Shown here in pieces: positions 42,459 to 51,799 of a stretch of 64,000 bases of DNA (positions are counted from its first letter, which is position 1; each line of letters starts with the position of its first letter). Under the pieces are notes generated by a model. It worked only from the letters and a program-made list of their open reading frames with translations, had not been told where the DNA came from and searched no databases. Made by a program: the position numbers and the translations under genes. Source of the stretch: Dyella halodurans (GTDB lineage: Bacteria; Pseudomonadota; Gammaproteobacteria; Xanthomonadales; Rhodanobacteraceae). The DNA is taken from the NCBI RefSeq assembly GCF_026283925.1, contig NZ_JAPDPF010000008.1, positions 124,001 through 188,000 of the forward strand, written 5' to 3'.

Positions 42459-43130
42459 TCACCACACCGTCGCGTTTACCTGGCCGCTGGCGCCGTTATA
42501 TGCCTCGGTGGCCAGGATCATGTAGTTGAACGAACCCATGTTCATGCCCAGGCTCTTCCAGTGGCTGAAGTGGTTGCCCGTGGTGACGGTGCCATTGCTG
42601 CCGATCGATGCGCCGCCCCAGGCATCCAGGTACTGCTCGAACGTCGCGGTACCGATGATGGAGGGCTGGTTCACCTGCTGGTGCTCATACGTGCTGTAGG
42701 TGTGTCCATCGCTGGTCACGCTGCCTTTATACGTGGCATTCCCCGTATAGAGCGAACCGAACTCGGTGATGTAGTACTCGACGAGCGGGTTGGTGGTCCA
42801 GCCGTAGACAGAGATGGTGTTGTAGCCGCTGGCGGAGCCGACGTTGTAGCCGACGCTCATATTCCCGCCGGTACTCCAGCCTTTACCGCCCACCACATCA
42901 CTGACACCCGACCAGGTTATGGCGTAGTTGCCGGCATAGCTGGATGCCTGCGGAAACGTCATGGTGGCCGAGCCGCCACTGCTATACAGCGAATAGTAGT
43001 AGCCGTTATTCGTGCCGGTACCGTTGTTGCTTACCGACTGGGCGTCGGCCGCCATGCTTGCGCCACCCGCTATGAGGGCGCAGAGCAGTACTTTTTGAAC
43101 GCGCGACGAAACGAACGACATTGCGTGCAT
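42459..43130 (-). CDS. Endo-1,4-beta-xylanase, glycoside hydrolase family 11
   Basis: 223 residues with a signal peptide (MHAMSFVSSRVQKVLLC ... ADA). Single GH11 jelly-roll domain: NGYYYSLYSSGGSATMTF, GKGWSTGG, SVYGWTTNPLVEYYI with nucleophile E118, STYEHQQVNQPSI (thumb region) and ILATEAYNG with acid/base E209. Retaining hydrolase that cuts the xylan backbone. No extra binding domain. GGGGA lies about 9 nt before the ATG at 43130; another in-frame ATG lies 9 nt later. With its signal peptide and folded secretion it is a plausible xps substrate. Composition is lower in GC than its neighbours. Confidence 0.95.
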   Translation of the reverse strand: MHAMSFVSSRVQKVLLCALIAGGASMAADAQSVSNNGTGTNNGYYYSLYSSGGSATMTFPQASSYAGNYAITWSGVSDVVGGKGWSTGGNMSVGYNVGSASGYNTISVYGWTTNPLVEYYITEFGSLYTGNATYKGSVTSDGHTYSTYEHQQVNQPSIIGTATFEQYLDAWGGASIGSNGTVTTGNHFSHWKSLGMNMGSFNYMILATEAYNGASGQVNATVW

Positions 43131-43729
43131 ACGAATTATCCCCGTTCCTTGAGGGCGTACGACAACGACGCCACAGCAAGCGCTGTAGCGGACTGACGCA
43201 GCCGTCAATTGCTTTCAAAGTAGACGCATCGCCACCCGTCATGGGTGGCCCCCGTATTACCTCCCCGGCCGATGACGCGAGGAACGGAGCAACACCCGGC
43301 GCAAGAGCCAAGGTTGGCGCTCATCGTTGTCTCGGCGCGACGCCGAGGTAGACGCGGGACGCAGTTATGTTAGCGCTACCTTTAGTCGCACTTGAGTCTA
43401 AGCACGGTTTTTTTCCGCAGTCAACGAGTCAGCGATCGGCAACGGCGCATCAAAGTTCAATTCGCGAACTGCGACACATTATTCGGCGTGCCAGGCATCC
43501 GGTCCCCTGCGAAGTAGCGTTGCGTAGGCGTCGCCGCAGTCGGCGGCGTGGGTTCGAGGATGAGTTTGAGCATCCGGTCCTGCTTGAGCGGCATTGCGAT
43601 CTGCCGGGTTTCTTGGTGCAACCGTCGGCTAGCAATACACTGCAAATCGAAAGCATGTGAGGTCGCCGACAGTGCGATCCAATGCATTGGCTGCTTCAAG
43701 TGATGGCGGACCAGCGCATGGGGATACTG
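43131..43729. other. Long gap upstream of the xylanase gene; no clear gene
   Basis: About 600 nt separating divergent xylanase and a secreted-protein gene. A TTGACG at 43203-43208 (minus sense) may be a xylanase -35 box, but no good -10 follows at 17 nt. Open frames here (for example 43457-43699 minus) have no family character. Composition is mixed and less GC-rich than the flanks. Confidence 0.4.
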
Positions 43730-44296
43730 ATGAAACCACGTTTTGTCATATCAATAGCTTTGGCGGTCGCCTGCCCGTGGGTGGCGTCATGCCCGGCGCA
43801 GGGTGTTCAGGCAAATGCCGGTCAGGCGGGTGGCGCCTCGACTGCGCATCGGAGCAAGGTCGGCAGGAAGGTCCCACCCGTCCGGTCTCCATTGGATCTG
43901 TCGCTGGGCCGATGGCAGTCATCCACGTCGATATCCACCCTTGGGTATCACGCACCGATGATCGACCCTCTATATAAGCCAGGCCGGCTCGACGCGGGCC
44001 TCCCAGATGGCTCGGCGTACCCACGGCCCAGCTTGCCGTTGTTTACGCCGGCGGGCCCCACGGGGTTGGTGAAGGCTTCAAGAGCCGCGCTCGATTTCGC
44101 CGCGAGAGCGGTCCTGTCCATTGCCGAGTACCGACGCGGCAATACGGCATGGCAGCCCGCGTCACCCACTCCAATCTACCTTGCGGGCGACATCACGACC
44201 GCGCGAGCGGCCGCTGCCACGAGTTGCCAGGCCAGTGAACCCGCAGTCGCTGGGGCCTCATGTCTGGGCTACCTGCAACCTGTCTGGCCGCCTTGA
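43730..44296 (+). CDS. Secreted protein of unknown function
   Basis: 188 residues. MKPRFVISIALAVACPWVASCPAQG is a signal peptide with two cysteines near its end; WVASC is not a convincing lipobox. The rest is Pro/Ser/Ala-rich with no family I recognise. It contains two further Cys near the C-terminus (SCQAS and SCLGY). Low-confidence coding call: it rests on the signal peptide and an unbroken frame. It is followed by a serine hydrolase gene 235 nt away on the same strand. Confidence 0.5.
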   Translation: MKPRFVISIALAVACPWVASCPAQGVQANAGQAGGASTAHRSKVGRKVPPVRSPLDLSLGRWQSSTSISTLGYHAPMIDPLYKPGRLDAGLPDGSAYPRPSLPLFTPAGPTGLVKASRAALDFAARAVLSIAEYRRGNTAWQPASPTPIYLAGDITTARAAAATSCQASEPAVAGASCLGYLQPVWPP

Positions 44297-44531
44297 GAAA
44301 TCCGAGTGGCAGCCTGCTTTGAAACTGAAAGAGGGCCATCGTTTGAGCGTTGCAGGCGGTGTTGCTCTAGGCCAAGCGTGCTGACGCGATCGCCTTGGGC
44401 CAGCACTGGCGACCATCATCCACGCGTGTAGACTCCGACGAAGTCACCGACGTCCCCAGCGGTGCCAGGCAGGGTCTTTGGCTTGGTGCACGACTGACAG
44501 AAGAGCGTTTCCTCCCCCACGAGGTAGCTTC

Positions 44532-46514
44532 ATGTTGATGCGATGCGTTGTCTTCGTGCTCCTCGTGATGGTGTTTGGGTCCGCATCCGCGCTGGATGCT
44601 CCGACACCGGCGCCCAACGTCACGGTGAAGGCCGATGCCCAGCGCACCACGTCAGCGGGGACGCAGTTTGTCGTTCCGGCGGATTGGACGATTCATACCG
44701 ATGGCAACAAGATCACGCTGAATCCGCCCGAGCCCGGCTCGCAGGTGGTGCTGGTGGACGTGAAGGCGGCGGACGTGGACGCCGCGGTGGCCGCGGCGTG
44801 GAAGATTTACGGGCCGGCCAAGACCTGGCCGCTGCACGACGCTACCGACAGTGCGCCGCACGATAACTGGGACCGGATCAAGGTCTACAACTACGAGACT
44901 TCGGCCAATGACAAGCGTGGCGTGACGGCGGTTGCGTACCGCCACGATGGTGGCTACACCGTGCTTATCTATGATGTCGCCAGTGCGGTGGGCGAGAAGC
45001 GTGCATCGCAGCTGCGCGCGATTTCCGATCGCCTGCTGCCGAAGGGCTATAAGCGCGAGTCATTTGCCCACAAGAAGGCGCACCCCCTGGATGTCGAGCG
45101 CGTCGAAGCGCTGAAGGCTTTCGTGGAAGAAGCGCGCAAGGCCTATGACGTGCCGGGCGTGGCTATCGGCCTGATCGACCACGGCAAGGTGGTGTTTGCA
45201 GGTGGTCTGGGTGTGCGCGAGATCGGCAAGCCCGAGCCGGTCGATGCCGACACGCTGTTCATGATTGCCTCGAACACCAAGGCGCTCACCACGCTGATGC
45301 TCGCACGCGAGGTCGACCAGCATCGCTTCGATTGGGACACGCCGGTGACCCAGGTGATGCCATCGTTCAAGCTTGGAGATGCCGATACCACGCGCCAGGT
45401 GCTGATGCGCCACTTGATCTGCGCGTGCACGGGCATGCCACGACAGGACCTGGAGTGGTTGCTCAATAGCCGCGATGCCACGCCGGACACCGTGCTGAAG
45501 GCGCTGGCGGGCATGCAGCCGACGAGCAAGTTCGGCGAACTGTTCCAGTACTCCAACCTCATGGCCGCCGCCGCTGGCTATATCGGTGCGCACGCGCTCT
45601 ACCCGCATATGGAGCTCGGCGCGGCCTACGATTTCGCCATGCAGAAACAAGTATTCGATCCGCTGGGCATGCGCCTGACCACGTTCGACTACGATCGTGC
45701 GCTGCTTGCCGATCATGCGACGCCGCATGGCCTGGATGTCGATGGCCATACTGCCGTGGCCGGCATGGGCGTCAATGATTCGTTTCGCGCGGCGCGACCG
45801 GCGGGCGCCGCCTGGAGTGCCGTAAGCGACATGCTGCGCTATGTCCAGATGGAGCTGGCCAACGGCCTGCTTCCCAATGGGCAGCGCTACGTGTCGGAGC
45901 CTGCGTTGCTGGAGCGGCGCAAGGCCAACGTGGCCATGGGTACCACGGCCACTTACGGCATGGGCCTCGTGGTCGATCACACCTGGGGCGTGCCGGTGGT
46001 CCATCACGGCGGCGACCTGGCGGGATTCCACTCCGACATGCTGTGGTTGCCGGAGCAGGGCGTGGGCGCCGTGATACTCACCAATGCCGACGCGGGCGTG
46101 TTCATTCGCGGACCGTTCCAGCGCCGTTTGCTGGAAGTGCTGTTTGATGGCAAGCCGCTGGCGCAGGGTGACATCGATGCCGGCGTGAAGCGGTTAAAGG
46201 CGCAGATTGCCGCGGAGCGGAAGCGCTTGACCGTGCCTGCCGATCCCACCGAGGCCGCCAAACTGGCGGACAACTACCGGAACGCGGCGCTTGGCAGCGT
46301 CCAGGTGCAGCGCGACAGCAAGCATGCGGTGTTTGACTTCGGCGTCTGGCATAGCGACGTTGCCTCGCGCAAGAACGACGACGGCTCCGTCTCGTTCGTG
46401 ACCATCTCGCCCGGCGCGGACGGCCTGGAGTTTGTCGCCGCAGGGAAGCCCGACGGTCGCAAGCTGGTATTGCGCGATGGACAGCATGAGTATGTTTACG
46501 ATGCGGTGAAGTAG
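44532..46514 (+). CDS. Exported serine hydrolase, beta-lactamase (class C/PBP4*) fold
   Basis: 660 residues. A signal peptide (MLMRCVVFVLLVMVFGSASA) is followed by a roughly 170-residue N-terminal domain without a clear family, then the beta-lactamase-type domain from about 195: SxxK is S247-N-T-K250 in IASNTKALTT, YxN is Y340-S-N, and the KTG-equivalent is HHGG near 492. A C-terminal beta domain (about 560-660) follows. Candidates are D-amino peptidase, esterase or carboxypeptidase activity. GAGG precedes the start. Lies alone on the plus strand between repeats. Confidence 0.85.
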   Translation: MLMRCVVFVLLVMVFGSASALDAPTPAPNVTVKADAQRTTSAGTQFVVPADWTIHTDGNKITLNPPEPGSQVVLVDVKAADVDAAVAAAWKIYGPAKTWPLHDATDSAPHDNWDRIKVYNYETSANDKRGVTAVAYRHDGGYTVLIYDVASAVGEKRASQLRAISDRLLPKGYKRESFAHKKAHPLDVERVEALKAFVEEARKAYDVPGVAIGLIDHGKVVFAGGLGVREIGKPEPVDADTLFMIASNTKALTTLMLAREVDQHRFDWDTPVTQVMPSFKLGDADTTRQVLMRHLICACTGMPRQDLEWLLNSRDATPDTVLKALAGMQPTSKFGELFQYSNLMAAAAGYIGAHALYPHMELGAAYDFAMQKQVFDPLGMRLTTFDYDRALLADHATPHGLDVDGHTAVAGMGVNDSFRAARPAGAAWSAVSDMLRYVQMELANGLLPNGQRYVSEPALLERRKANVAMGTTATYGMGLVVDHTWGVPVVHHGGDLAGFHSDMLWLPEQGVGAVILTNADAGVFIRGPFQRRLLEVLFDGKPLAQGDIDAGVKRLKAQIAAERKRLTVPADPTEAAKLADNYRNAALGSVQVQRDSKHAVFDFGVWHSDVASRKNDDGSVSFVTISPGADGLEFVAAGKPDGRKLVLRDGQHEYVYDAVK

Positions 46515-46534
46515 GGGCGCGAGCCTCTGCGCAT

Positions 46535-46644
46535 CGTCATTCCAGCGAAGGCTGGAATCCAGTGACTTTGCGCTGCTCGGCCCTCAAGGCGCTGGGTCCC
46601 AGCTTGACCAGCCCTTCGGCTGTTGAGAGCCGCTGGGATGACGA
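46535..46644. repeat. Palindromic repeat, CGTCATTCCAGCGAAGGCTGG family
   Basis: CGTCATTCCAGCGAAGGCTG at one end, GACCAGCCCTTCGGCTGTTG in the centre and CCGCTGGGATGACGA at the other. Same layout as 18266-18370, including the GACCAGCCCTTCGGCTGTT core. Confidence 0.85.
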
Positions 46645-46696
46645 TATGGGCGGGATTGTCGTTGACGATCTTCTTACGTGGTCGAGGTGATCGGTG

Positions 46697-47059
46697 ATGT
46701 TGAAGCTCATTAGGCCGCTGTGTGTCGTCGCCATCTTGCTGGCTGCATCGACCGCCTCCGCGGACACCCTCAAGCTGCCGCAGATTCAGCTGGCGAAAAC
46801 CATCAAGCAAACCTATCAGTGCGCCGATGGCAAGTCGCTGCAGGTGACCTATTTGAACGCAGCGAACGGCCAGAGCTTTGCCTTGGTTCCCGTCAATGGC
46901 AAGCCGCTGCTCTTCGTCGACACCGTGGCGGCGTCGGGTGTCCGCTACCAGGCGGGCCGCTACGTCTGGTGGAGCAAAGGCAACGACGGCGATCTTTACG
47001 ACGTGATGCAAGGCGAGAACGCGGCGCCTGTGCTGGCGGGTTGTTCAGCGGTCAAATGA
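46697..47059 (+). CDS. MliC-type lysozyme inhibitor, exported
   Basis: 120 residues with a signal peptide ending near ASTASA. The MliC/PliC domain is clear: TYQCADGKSLQVTYLNAANG, then SGVRYQAGRYVWWSKGNDG and AGC near the end; the two cysteines form the conserved disulfide. MliC proteins inhibit C-type lysozyme in the periplasm. There is no lipobox, so a soluble periplasmic form. Start at the ATG with GAGGTGA upstream; a GTG one codon earlier is possible. Confidence 0.9.
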   Translation: MLKLIRPLCVVAILLAASTASADTLKLPQIQLAKTIKQTYQCADGKSLQVTYLNAANGQSFALVPVNGKPLLFVDTVAASGVRYQAGRYVWWSKGNDGDLYDVMQGENAAPVLAGCSAVK

Positions 47060-47196
47060 TGCGTGTCTGCACCCCGGGGCAAGCCTGGCTGCGCCGGCCC
47101 CATGCCGATTAAGTCTTTCATAAGGCGGTTGCTGGATAATCGCAGAGCCGCCGCGGGCGGTTGCCCATTTGGCCTGGTGACGGGAGCTCTCGGTTC

Positions 47197-47862
47197 GTGC
47201 ACATCCTTCTTGTCGAAGACGACGCGCATCTGGGTGACGCCATCCAGCGCGCGCTTGAGCGCCTGGGCTATACGGTGTCCTGGTTGCGGGATGGTCGCTC
47301 GGCGTCCAGTGCCATTCGCGACCGGACCGCGGATCTGATCCTGCTCGACCTGGGCCTGCCGGGCCGTGATGGCATTGAAGTGCTGACCGAGGCGCGTCGT
47401 GCGCGCATTGAGACGCCGGTGCTGGTGATGACGGCGCGCGACGGCCTTTCTGCCCGCGTCGACGGTCTCGATGCCGGCGCCGACGATTACCTGATCAAGC
47501 CCTTCCACGTGGAGGAATTGGCCGCGCGCATTCGCTCGCTGGGTCGGCGCATGCGCGGGCTGGCCATCAATCGCATGGACGTGGGTGCCTTGAGCCTGGA
47601 TCTCGGTACCTCCGAAGTCACCTTCCGCGGCGAGGCGGTGGAGCTGACGCGGCGCGAGTTTTCGCTGCTGCAGGCGCTGATGGAGAACGCGGGGCGCCTG
47701 GTTCGGCGCGAGAGCCTGGAAAACTCGCTGTACGGCATTGATCACGTGGTCGGCAACAATGCCCTGGAAGTGCTGGTGCATTCATTGCGGCGCAAGCTCA
47801 GCTTCGAGACGATCCGCAACGTGCGAGGCTTTGGCTACATGATTCCACGGGATCCGAAGTGA
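47197..47862 (+). CDS. OmpR/PhoB-family response regulator
   Basis: 221 residues from a GTG start. Receiver domain at 1-115 with acidic pocket ED8-D9, phospho-acceptor D51 in LLDLGLPG, T in VMTARD and K101 in LIKPF. A winged-helix DNA-binding domain follows (LTRREFSLLQALMENAG ... NVRGFGYMI). Close in build to PmrA/QseB. Its partner kinase overlaps by 4 nt and three efflux genes follow, so they are the likely targets. Confidence 0.93.
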   Translation: MHILLVEDDAHLGDAIQRALERLGYTVSWLRDGRSASSAIRDRTADLILLDLGLPGRDGIEVLTEARRARIETPVLVMTARDGLSARVDGLDAGADDYLIKPFHVEELAARIRSLGRRMRGLAINRMDVGALSLDLGTSEVTFRGEAVELTRREFSLLQALMENAGRLVRRESLENSLYGIDHVVGNNALEVLVHSLRRKLSFETIRNVRGFGYMIPRDPK

Positions 47863-49286
47863 GAGCGGCCAGTCTGCGCGAGCGTCTGCGCTGGTTGATT
47901 CTTGGCGTGATCGCCGTCGTGCTGTTGCCGTTGGGTGTCTACAGTTTCCGGCGCACGGTGCACGAAGTGGGCGAACTGTCCGATGCCCGCCTCGCTCAAT
48001 CGGCGCGCACCTTGCAAGTGTTGATCGAAAACGGCGGCCTGTCGGCCTTGCAAGGTCGCGAAGCGGGGCGCGTCGTGGTAGTGCCCATCGCCACCAGGTC
48101 GGTGCAGGAACGCGTGTTGCACGGAGAAACCAACGAGTCGGAAGTTGGTTTCCAGGTCTTCGACCGCCATGCGCAACCGCTGCTGGTCACGGCCAACTTG
48201 AGCGCCTTGCCCCCACCGGAGACCGGCAGCGTGGGCTTCCGCGACCTGCAGATCGGCAAATACCGCTGGCGCCTGTTCACCCTGCCGCCGGACGCCGACG
48301 GCATCGTCATCCGCTCGGCCGAGCGTTACGACAGCCGCAGCGACATCACCGTGGCCTTGTGGTTTGAGCATGCCGTGGCCCCGCTGGTCGCGCTGCCGGT
48401 CCTCGCCTTGCTGGTCGGCTGGGCTGTGCGGCGCGGATTGAGGCCGCTGGATGAACTGGCGCAGCGCTTGTCCGCGCGCCAGCCCGGTAGCCACGACACG
48501 CTGAAGGTCGCACAGGCGCCACGCGAGCTGGAACCGGTGCTGGCGGCTCTCAACGAACAGTTTGCACGCCTCGAGGACGCACTCGAGCGCGAACGTCGCT
48601 TCAGTGCGGATGTGGCGCATGAACTGCGCACGCCGTTGGCGTCGACCATGATCAATCTCGAGAACGCCGAAGCGAGTCGATCCACGCGGGAGGCGGACGT
48701 AGCCCTGGCAGGCGCCCGCCAAAGCCTGGCCGCGCTGGCCAGGCGAGTGGAACAGCTGCTGTCGTTGGCGCGGCTGGAGACCAGCTCGCGCGCAGGCCAT
48801 CGCGCCGAGGTCGACCTGGTCGAGGTCGCCACCATGGTCATCGAAGAACTTTCGACGGTGATTGGCGACACCGATGTCGAGCTGGACGTTGCCCTGCCTT
48901 CCGGACGCTTGCCGGTATCGGGCTATGAGGTGGCGCTGGCCGCCTTGTTGCGCAACCTGCTGGAGAACGCGTTGCGCCACGTTCCCGCCGGAGGTCGCGT
49001 GGAGCTGTCGGTGGCACGCGAAGGGGATCAGGCCGTCATCGATGTCATCGACAATGGCGAAGGCATCCCCCGCGAGCGTCGCGACGCCGTCTTCGCACGC
49101 TTCCACCGCGAAGCCAGCAGTCGCGGCGAAGGCTACGGGCTGGGCCTGTCCATCGTGCAGCGTGCCGCCCAATTGCACGATGCCCCGATCGAACTGCTCG
49201 ATTCGCCACTTGGCCAGGGTTTGCGCGTGCGCGTAAGCATTCCGCTGGCGCGGGAAGTTTCGATCACGCCGGCGCCGGCCGGATAA
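47859..49286 (+). CDS. Sensor histidine kinase (PmrB/QseC-like)
   Basis: 475 residues from the GTG overlapping the regulator's stop. Two membrane helices (about 12-30 and 172-192) flank a periplasmic sensor of about 140 residues. Next is a short linker/HAMP-like region, the dimerisation helix with phospho-acceptor H254 in DVAHELRTPL, and the ATPase domain with LLENALRHV, DNGEGIP and GYGLGLSIV. The signal is unknown. The efflux and glycosyltransferase genes behind it suggest it senses envelope or toxic stress. Confidence 0.92.
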   Translation: MRAASLRERLRWLILGVIAVVLLPLGVYSFRRTVHEVGELSDARLAQSARTLQVLIENGGLSALQGREAGRVVVVPIATRSVQERVLHGETNESEVGFQVFDRHAQPLLVTANLSALPPPETGSVGFRDLQIGKYRWRLFTLPPDADGIVIRSAERYDSRSDITVALWFEHAVAPLVALPVLALLVGWAVRRGLRPLDELAQRLSARQPGSHDTLKVAQAPRELEPVLAALNEQFARLEDALERERRFSADVAHELRTPLASTMINLENAEASRSTREADVALAGARQSLAALARRVEQLLSLARLETSSRAGHRAEVDLVEVATMVIEELSTVIGDTDVELDVALPSGRLPVSGYEVALAALLRNLLENALRHVPAGGRVELSVAREGDQAVIDVIDNGEGIPRERRDAVFARFHREASSRGEGYGLGLSIVQRAAQLHDAPIELLDSPLGQGLRVRVSIPLAREVSITPAPAG

Positions 49287-49385
49287 GCCCGGGCAACGGG
49301 TTTCGCGGGCGTTGGCCCGCAACAAAGTTAACCCTAAGCCAAGTCCGCTAGGGTGTGCACTCCCCAGGTATAGCCAGGCTTTTCG

Positions 49386-50756
49386 GTGCTGCTTCCCAGA
49401 CTCCATTGCTGCTCGGGCGTAACCGCATATCGGCTGCGGGCCGCCGTCCTCATCGCCGCGCTGCTGGGCGCTGGCCTGGCCGGTTGTGCCAGCTACAAGC
49501 CCTTGCCGTTACCCACGCAGGCGGAGTCCGCCTCGTCGCTGTCCGAACTGCATGGCTATGCCGGTACCACGCTGCCACTGGATGCGACTGCGGTGGAGCG
49601 CCTGGTGCTGCTGAACAACCCCGACCTGCGGACCGCGCATGCGCGTCACCAGGCGGCCCAGGCGCAGCGCCGGCAGGACAGCGTGCTGCCGAACCCCGTG
49701 GTGGGCGGCAGCGTCGGTTACCTGCTCTCGGGCGTGGGCGATGCCACCGCCTGGACCGCGTCGATCAGCCAGGACATCGCCGCGCTGATCACGCTCAAGC
49801 CACGTCGCGAAGCCGCCAAGGCGGCGGCCGACGAAGTCGACGCCGGCCTGCTGTGGGAGCAATGGCAGACGCTTGGCAAGGCGCGGCTGCTGGTGATCGG
49901 ACTGGTCGAAGGGGACCGCCAGATCCAGTTGCAGCAGCAGGCGCTGGATGTGCTGAAGCAGCGCGAAGCGCGGATTACCCAGCAAGTCGGCAAGGGCAAT
50001 CTCGAGCGCCTGACGGTCGAGCCGGATCTGTCCGCCGCGGCCGATGCGCGCGCGGCGATGGATGACTTGCAGCGGCGTCGCCTCGACCAGCAGCAACAAC
50101 TGACCGCCCTGCTGGGGCTGAAGCCCGACGTGGTCGTGCCGCTCGCGCCCTTGGCGCGTGCGGACCTGGACGCGGCATCGGTGCAAAGCGAGGCGGCCAC
50201 CATCAGCCGGCGCCGACCCGACATGGTGGCCTTGCAGCTTGGCTACCAGGCGCAGGACGCCAGCTTGCGCGCTGCCGTGCTCGCGCAGTTTCCGCCGCTG
50301 TCGATTGGTTACGACGCGTCCCAGGACAATAGCCGCGTGCGCAACGGCGGTCCGGCGGTGTCGTTCGCCTTGCCGATCTTCGACCGCAACCAGGGCAATA
50401 TCGGCGTCGCCCGCGCCACCCGCGAGCAACTGCATCAGGAATATGTCACGCGCCTGGCCACCTCACGCGATGAAGTGAATGGCTTGCTGGCGCAGTACGC
50501 GCAGCTGCATGAGCAGTGGCTTGCGCTTGCTCCCGTCACCAGCGATGCCGTCAATGCCGCGGCCCGGGCCAGAACGGCGTGGCAGGCGGGGCTGCTGGAC
50601 CTTCGTAGCTATGTCGATCTCGACGTGGCTGCCATCAACCGCCAGATCGCGATGATCGCGCTGGAGCAGGCCATGCTGGAGCAGCAGGCCGCGCTGGAGC
50701 TGCTGGTGGGACGTGGCATGCCAAGTTCACTTGACCAGGATGTGATTGCCCCATGA
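49386..50756 (+). CDS. TolC-like outer-membrane efflux lipoprotein
   Basis: 456 residues. The signal peptide ends in lipobox LAGC, so it is a lipid-anchored outer-membrane factor as in CusC/OprM. Two long helical repeats follow, with LNNPDLRTAHARHQAAQAQR and GLKPDVVVPLAPLA in the usual places. Forms the trimeric exit duct. A GTG start was chosen; no strong ribosome site precedes it. The next gene, an adaptor, starts 4 nt before its stop. Confidence 0.9.
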   Translation: MLLPRLHCCSGVTAYRLRAAVLIAALLGAGLAGCASYKPLPLPTQAESASSLSELHGYAGTTLPLDATAVERLVLLNNPDLRTAHARHQAAQAQRRQDSVLPNPVVGGSVGYLLSGVGDATAWTASISQDIAALITLKPRREAAKAAADEVDAGLLWEQWQTLGKARLLVIGLVEGDRQIQLQQQALDVLKQREARITQQVGKGNLERLTVEPDLSAAADARAAMDDLQRRRLDQQQQLTALLGLKPDVVVPLAPLARADLDAASVQSEAATISRRRPDMVALQLGYQAQDASLRAAVLAQFPPLSIGYDASQDNSRVRNGGPAVSFALPIFDRNQGNIGVARATREQLHQEYVTRLATSRDEVNGLLAQYAQLHEQWLALAPVTSDAVNAAARARTAWQAGLLDLRSYVDLDVAAINRQIAMIALEQAMLEQQAALELLVGRGMPSSLDQDVIAP

Positions 50757-51799
50757 TTTCCCGACTGCCATGGTTTGTTCCGGCCATCGCCGCCTTGGCG
50801 CTGGCGGCCTGTTCCGGCGGCGAGACACCCGAAACATCCGCCGTGAGTGCGGCCGTCTCCACCACGCCGGTGCGCCAGGGCAGCCTGCCCGACCTGGTCG
50901 TGGCCTATGGCACGGCCGGTCCCGCGGCTGACGCCGCGCTGGTGATGAACGTGCAGGCGGCGGGTCGCGTCACGCAGTGGGCCGTGACACCCGGCACACC
51001 GGTGAAGCGCGGGCAGCGACTGCTGTCGTTCGAGCTGGCGCCTGCCGCGGTGGCGGCTTATCAACAGGCGCTCAGCGCGCGCAAGCTGGCTGAAACACAG
51101 CGCGCCCACACGTCCGAATTGCTGGCGCAGCAGCTGGCTACGCGCGATCAGCTGGAACAGGCGGACAAGGCCTTGAAGGATGCGCAGGCCAACCTTGATG
51201 CCCTGGTCCAGCAACAGGGCAGTGCCGCAAGGCTCGAGCTGACCGCGCCGTTCGACGGCACGGTGGTGACCGTGGATGCCGCGCAAGGCGATGCGCTGCA
51301 ACCTGGGGCGCCGCTGCTGTCCGTGCATCGTGGCGACGGCCTGGTGATTACCGTGGGCATCGAGCGCGAGGCGATGGAGCGCGTGAAGACGGGGTCCAAG
51401 GTCGCGTTGACGCCGCTGGATGCCGCCGAGCCGATGCACGGCACCGTGCGCCGGGTTGCGCGCGCCTTGAACCCGCATACGCACCAGCTCGACGTCGAAG
51501 TGGTGCCGGATGGCACGCCGGTCGCTGGCGAGGGTTTCCGTGCGGACATCGTGGTCGGCCAGGCCCAGGGTTGGCTGCTGCCGCGTGACGCGGTGCTTGG
51601 CGACGAAGAAGACCGTTATGTGTTCCAGGTGGCCGACGGCAAGGCCGTGCGGGTGCCGGTGCAGGTGCTCGGCGAATCGGACAGCACCAGCGTGGCCAGC
51701 GGCAAGCTCGATGCAAAGCGCCCGCTGGTGACCGTCGGTGCCACCCAGCTCGATGACGGCATGGCCGTTCGCATCCAGGCGCCGGACGCGCATCCATGA
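50753..51799 (+). CDS. RND efflux periplasmic adaptor (lipoprotein)
   Basis: 348 residues. Signal peptide with LAAC lipobox (ALALAACSGGE). Membrane-fusion-protein layout: barrel-sandwich hybrid halves around a short hairpin (about 75-135), VPDGTPVAGEGFRADIVVG in the beta barrel, short C-terminus. Overlaps the outer-membrane factor gene by 4 nt (ATGA). Connects the pump to the channel. Confidence 0.9.
   Translation: MISRLPWFVPAIAALALAACSGGETPETSAVSAAVSTTPVRQGSLPDLVVAYGTAGPAADAALVMNVQAAGRVTQWAVTPGTPVKRGQRLLSFELAPAAVAAYQQALSARKLAETQRAHTSELLAQQLATRDQLEQADKALKDAQANLDALVQQQGSAARLELTAPFDGTVVTVDAAQGDALQPGAPLLSVHRGDGLVITVGIEREAMERVKTGSKVALTPLDAAEPMHGTVRRVARALNPHTHQLDVEVVPDGTPVAGEGFRADIVVGQAQGWLLPRDAVLGDEEDRYVFQVADGKAVRVPVQVLGESDSTSVASGKLDAKRPLVTVGATQLDDGMAVRIQAPDAHP

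Noticed and set aside
43457..43699. An 80-codon minus-strand frame upstream of the xylanase
   Set aside because: No recognisable domain or good ribosome site; kept only as an unlikely possibility.
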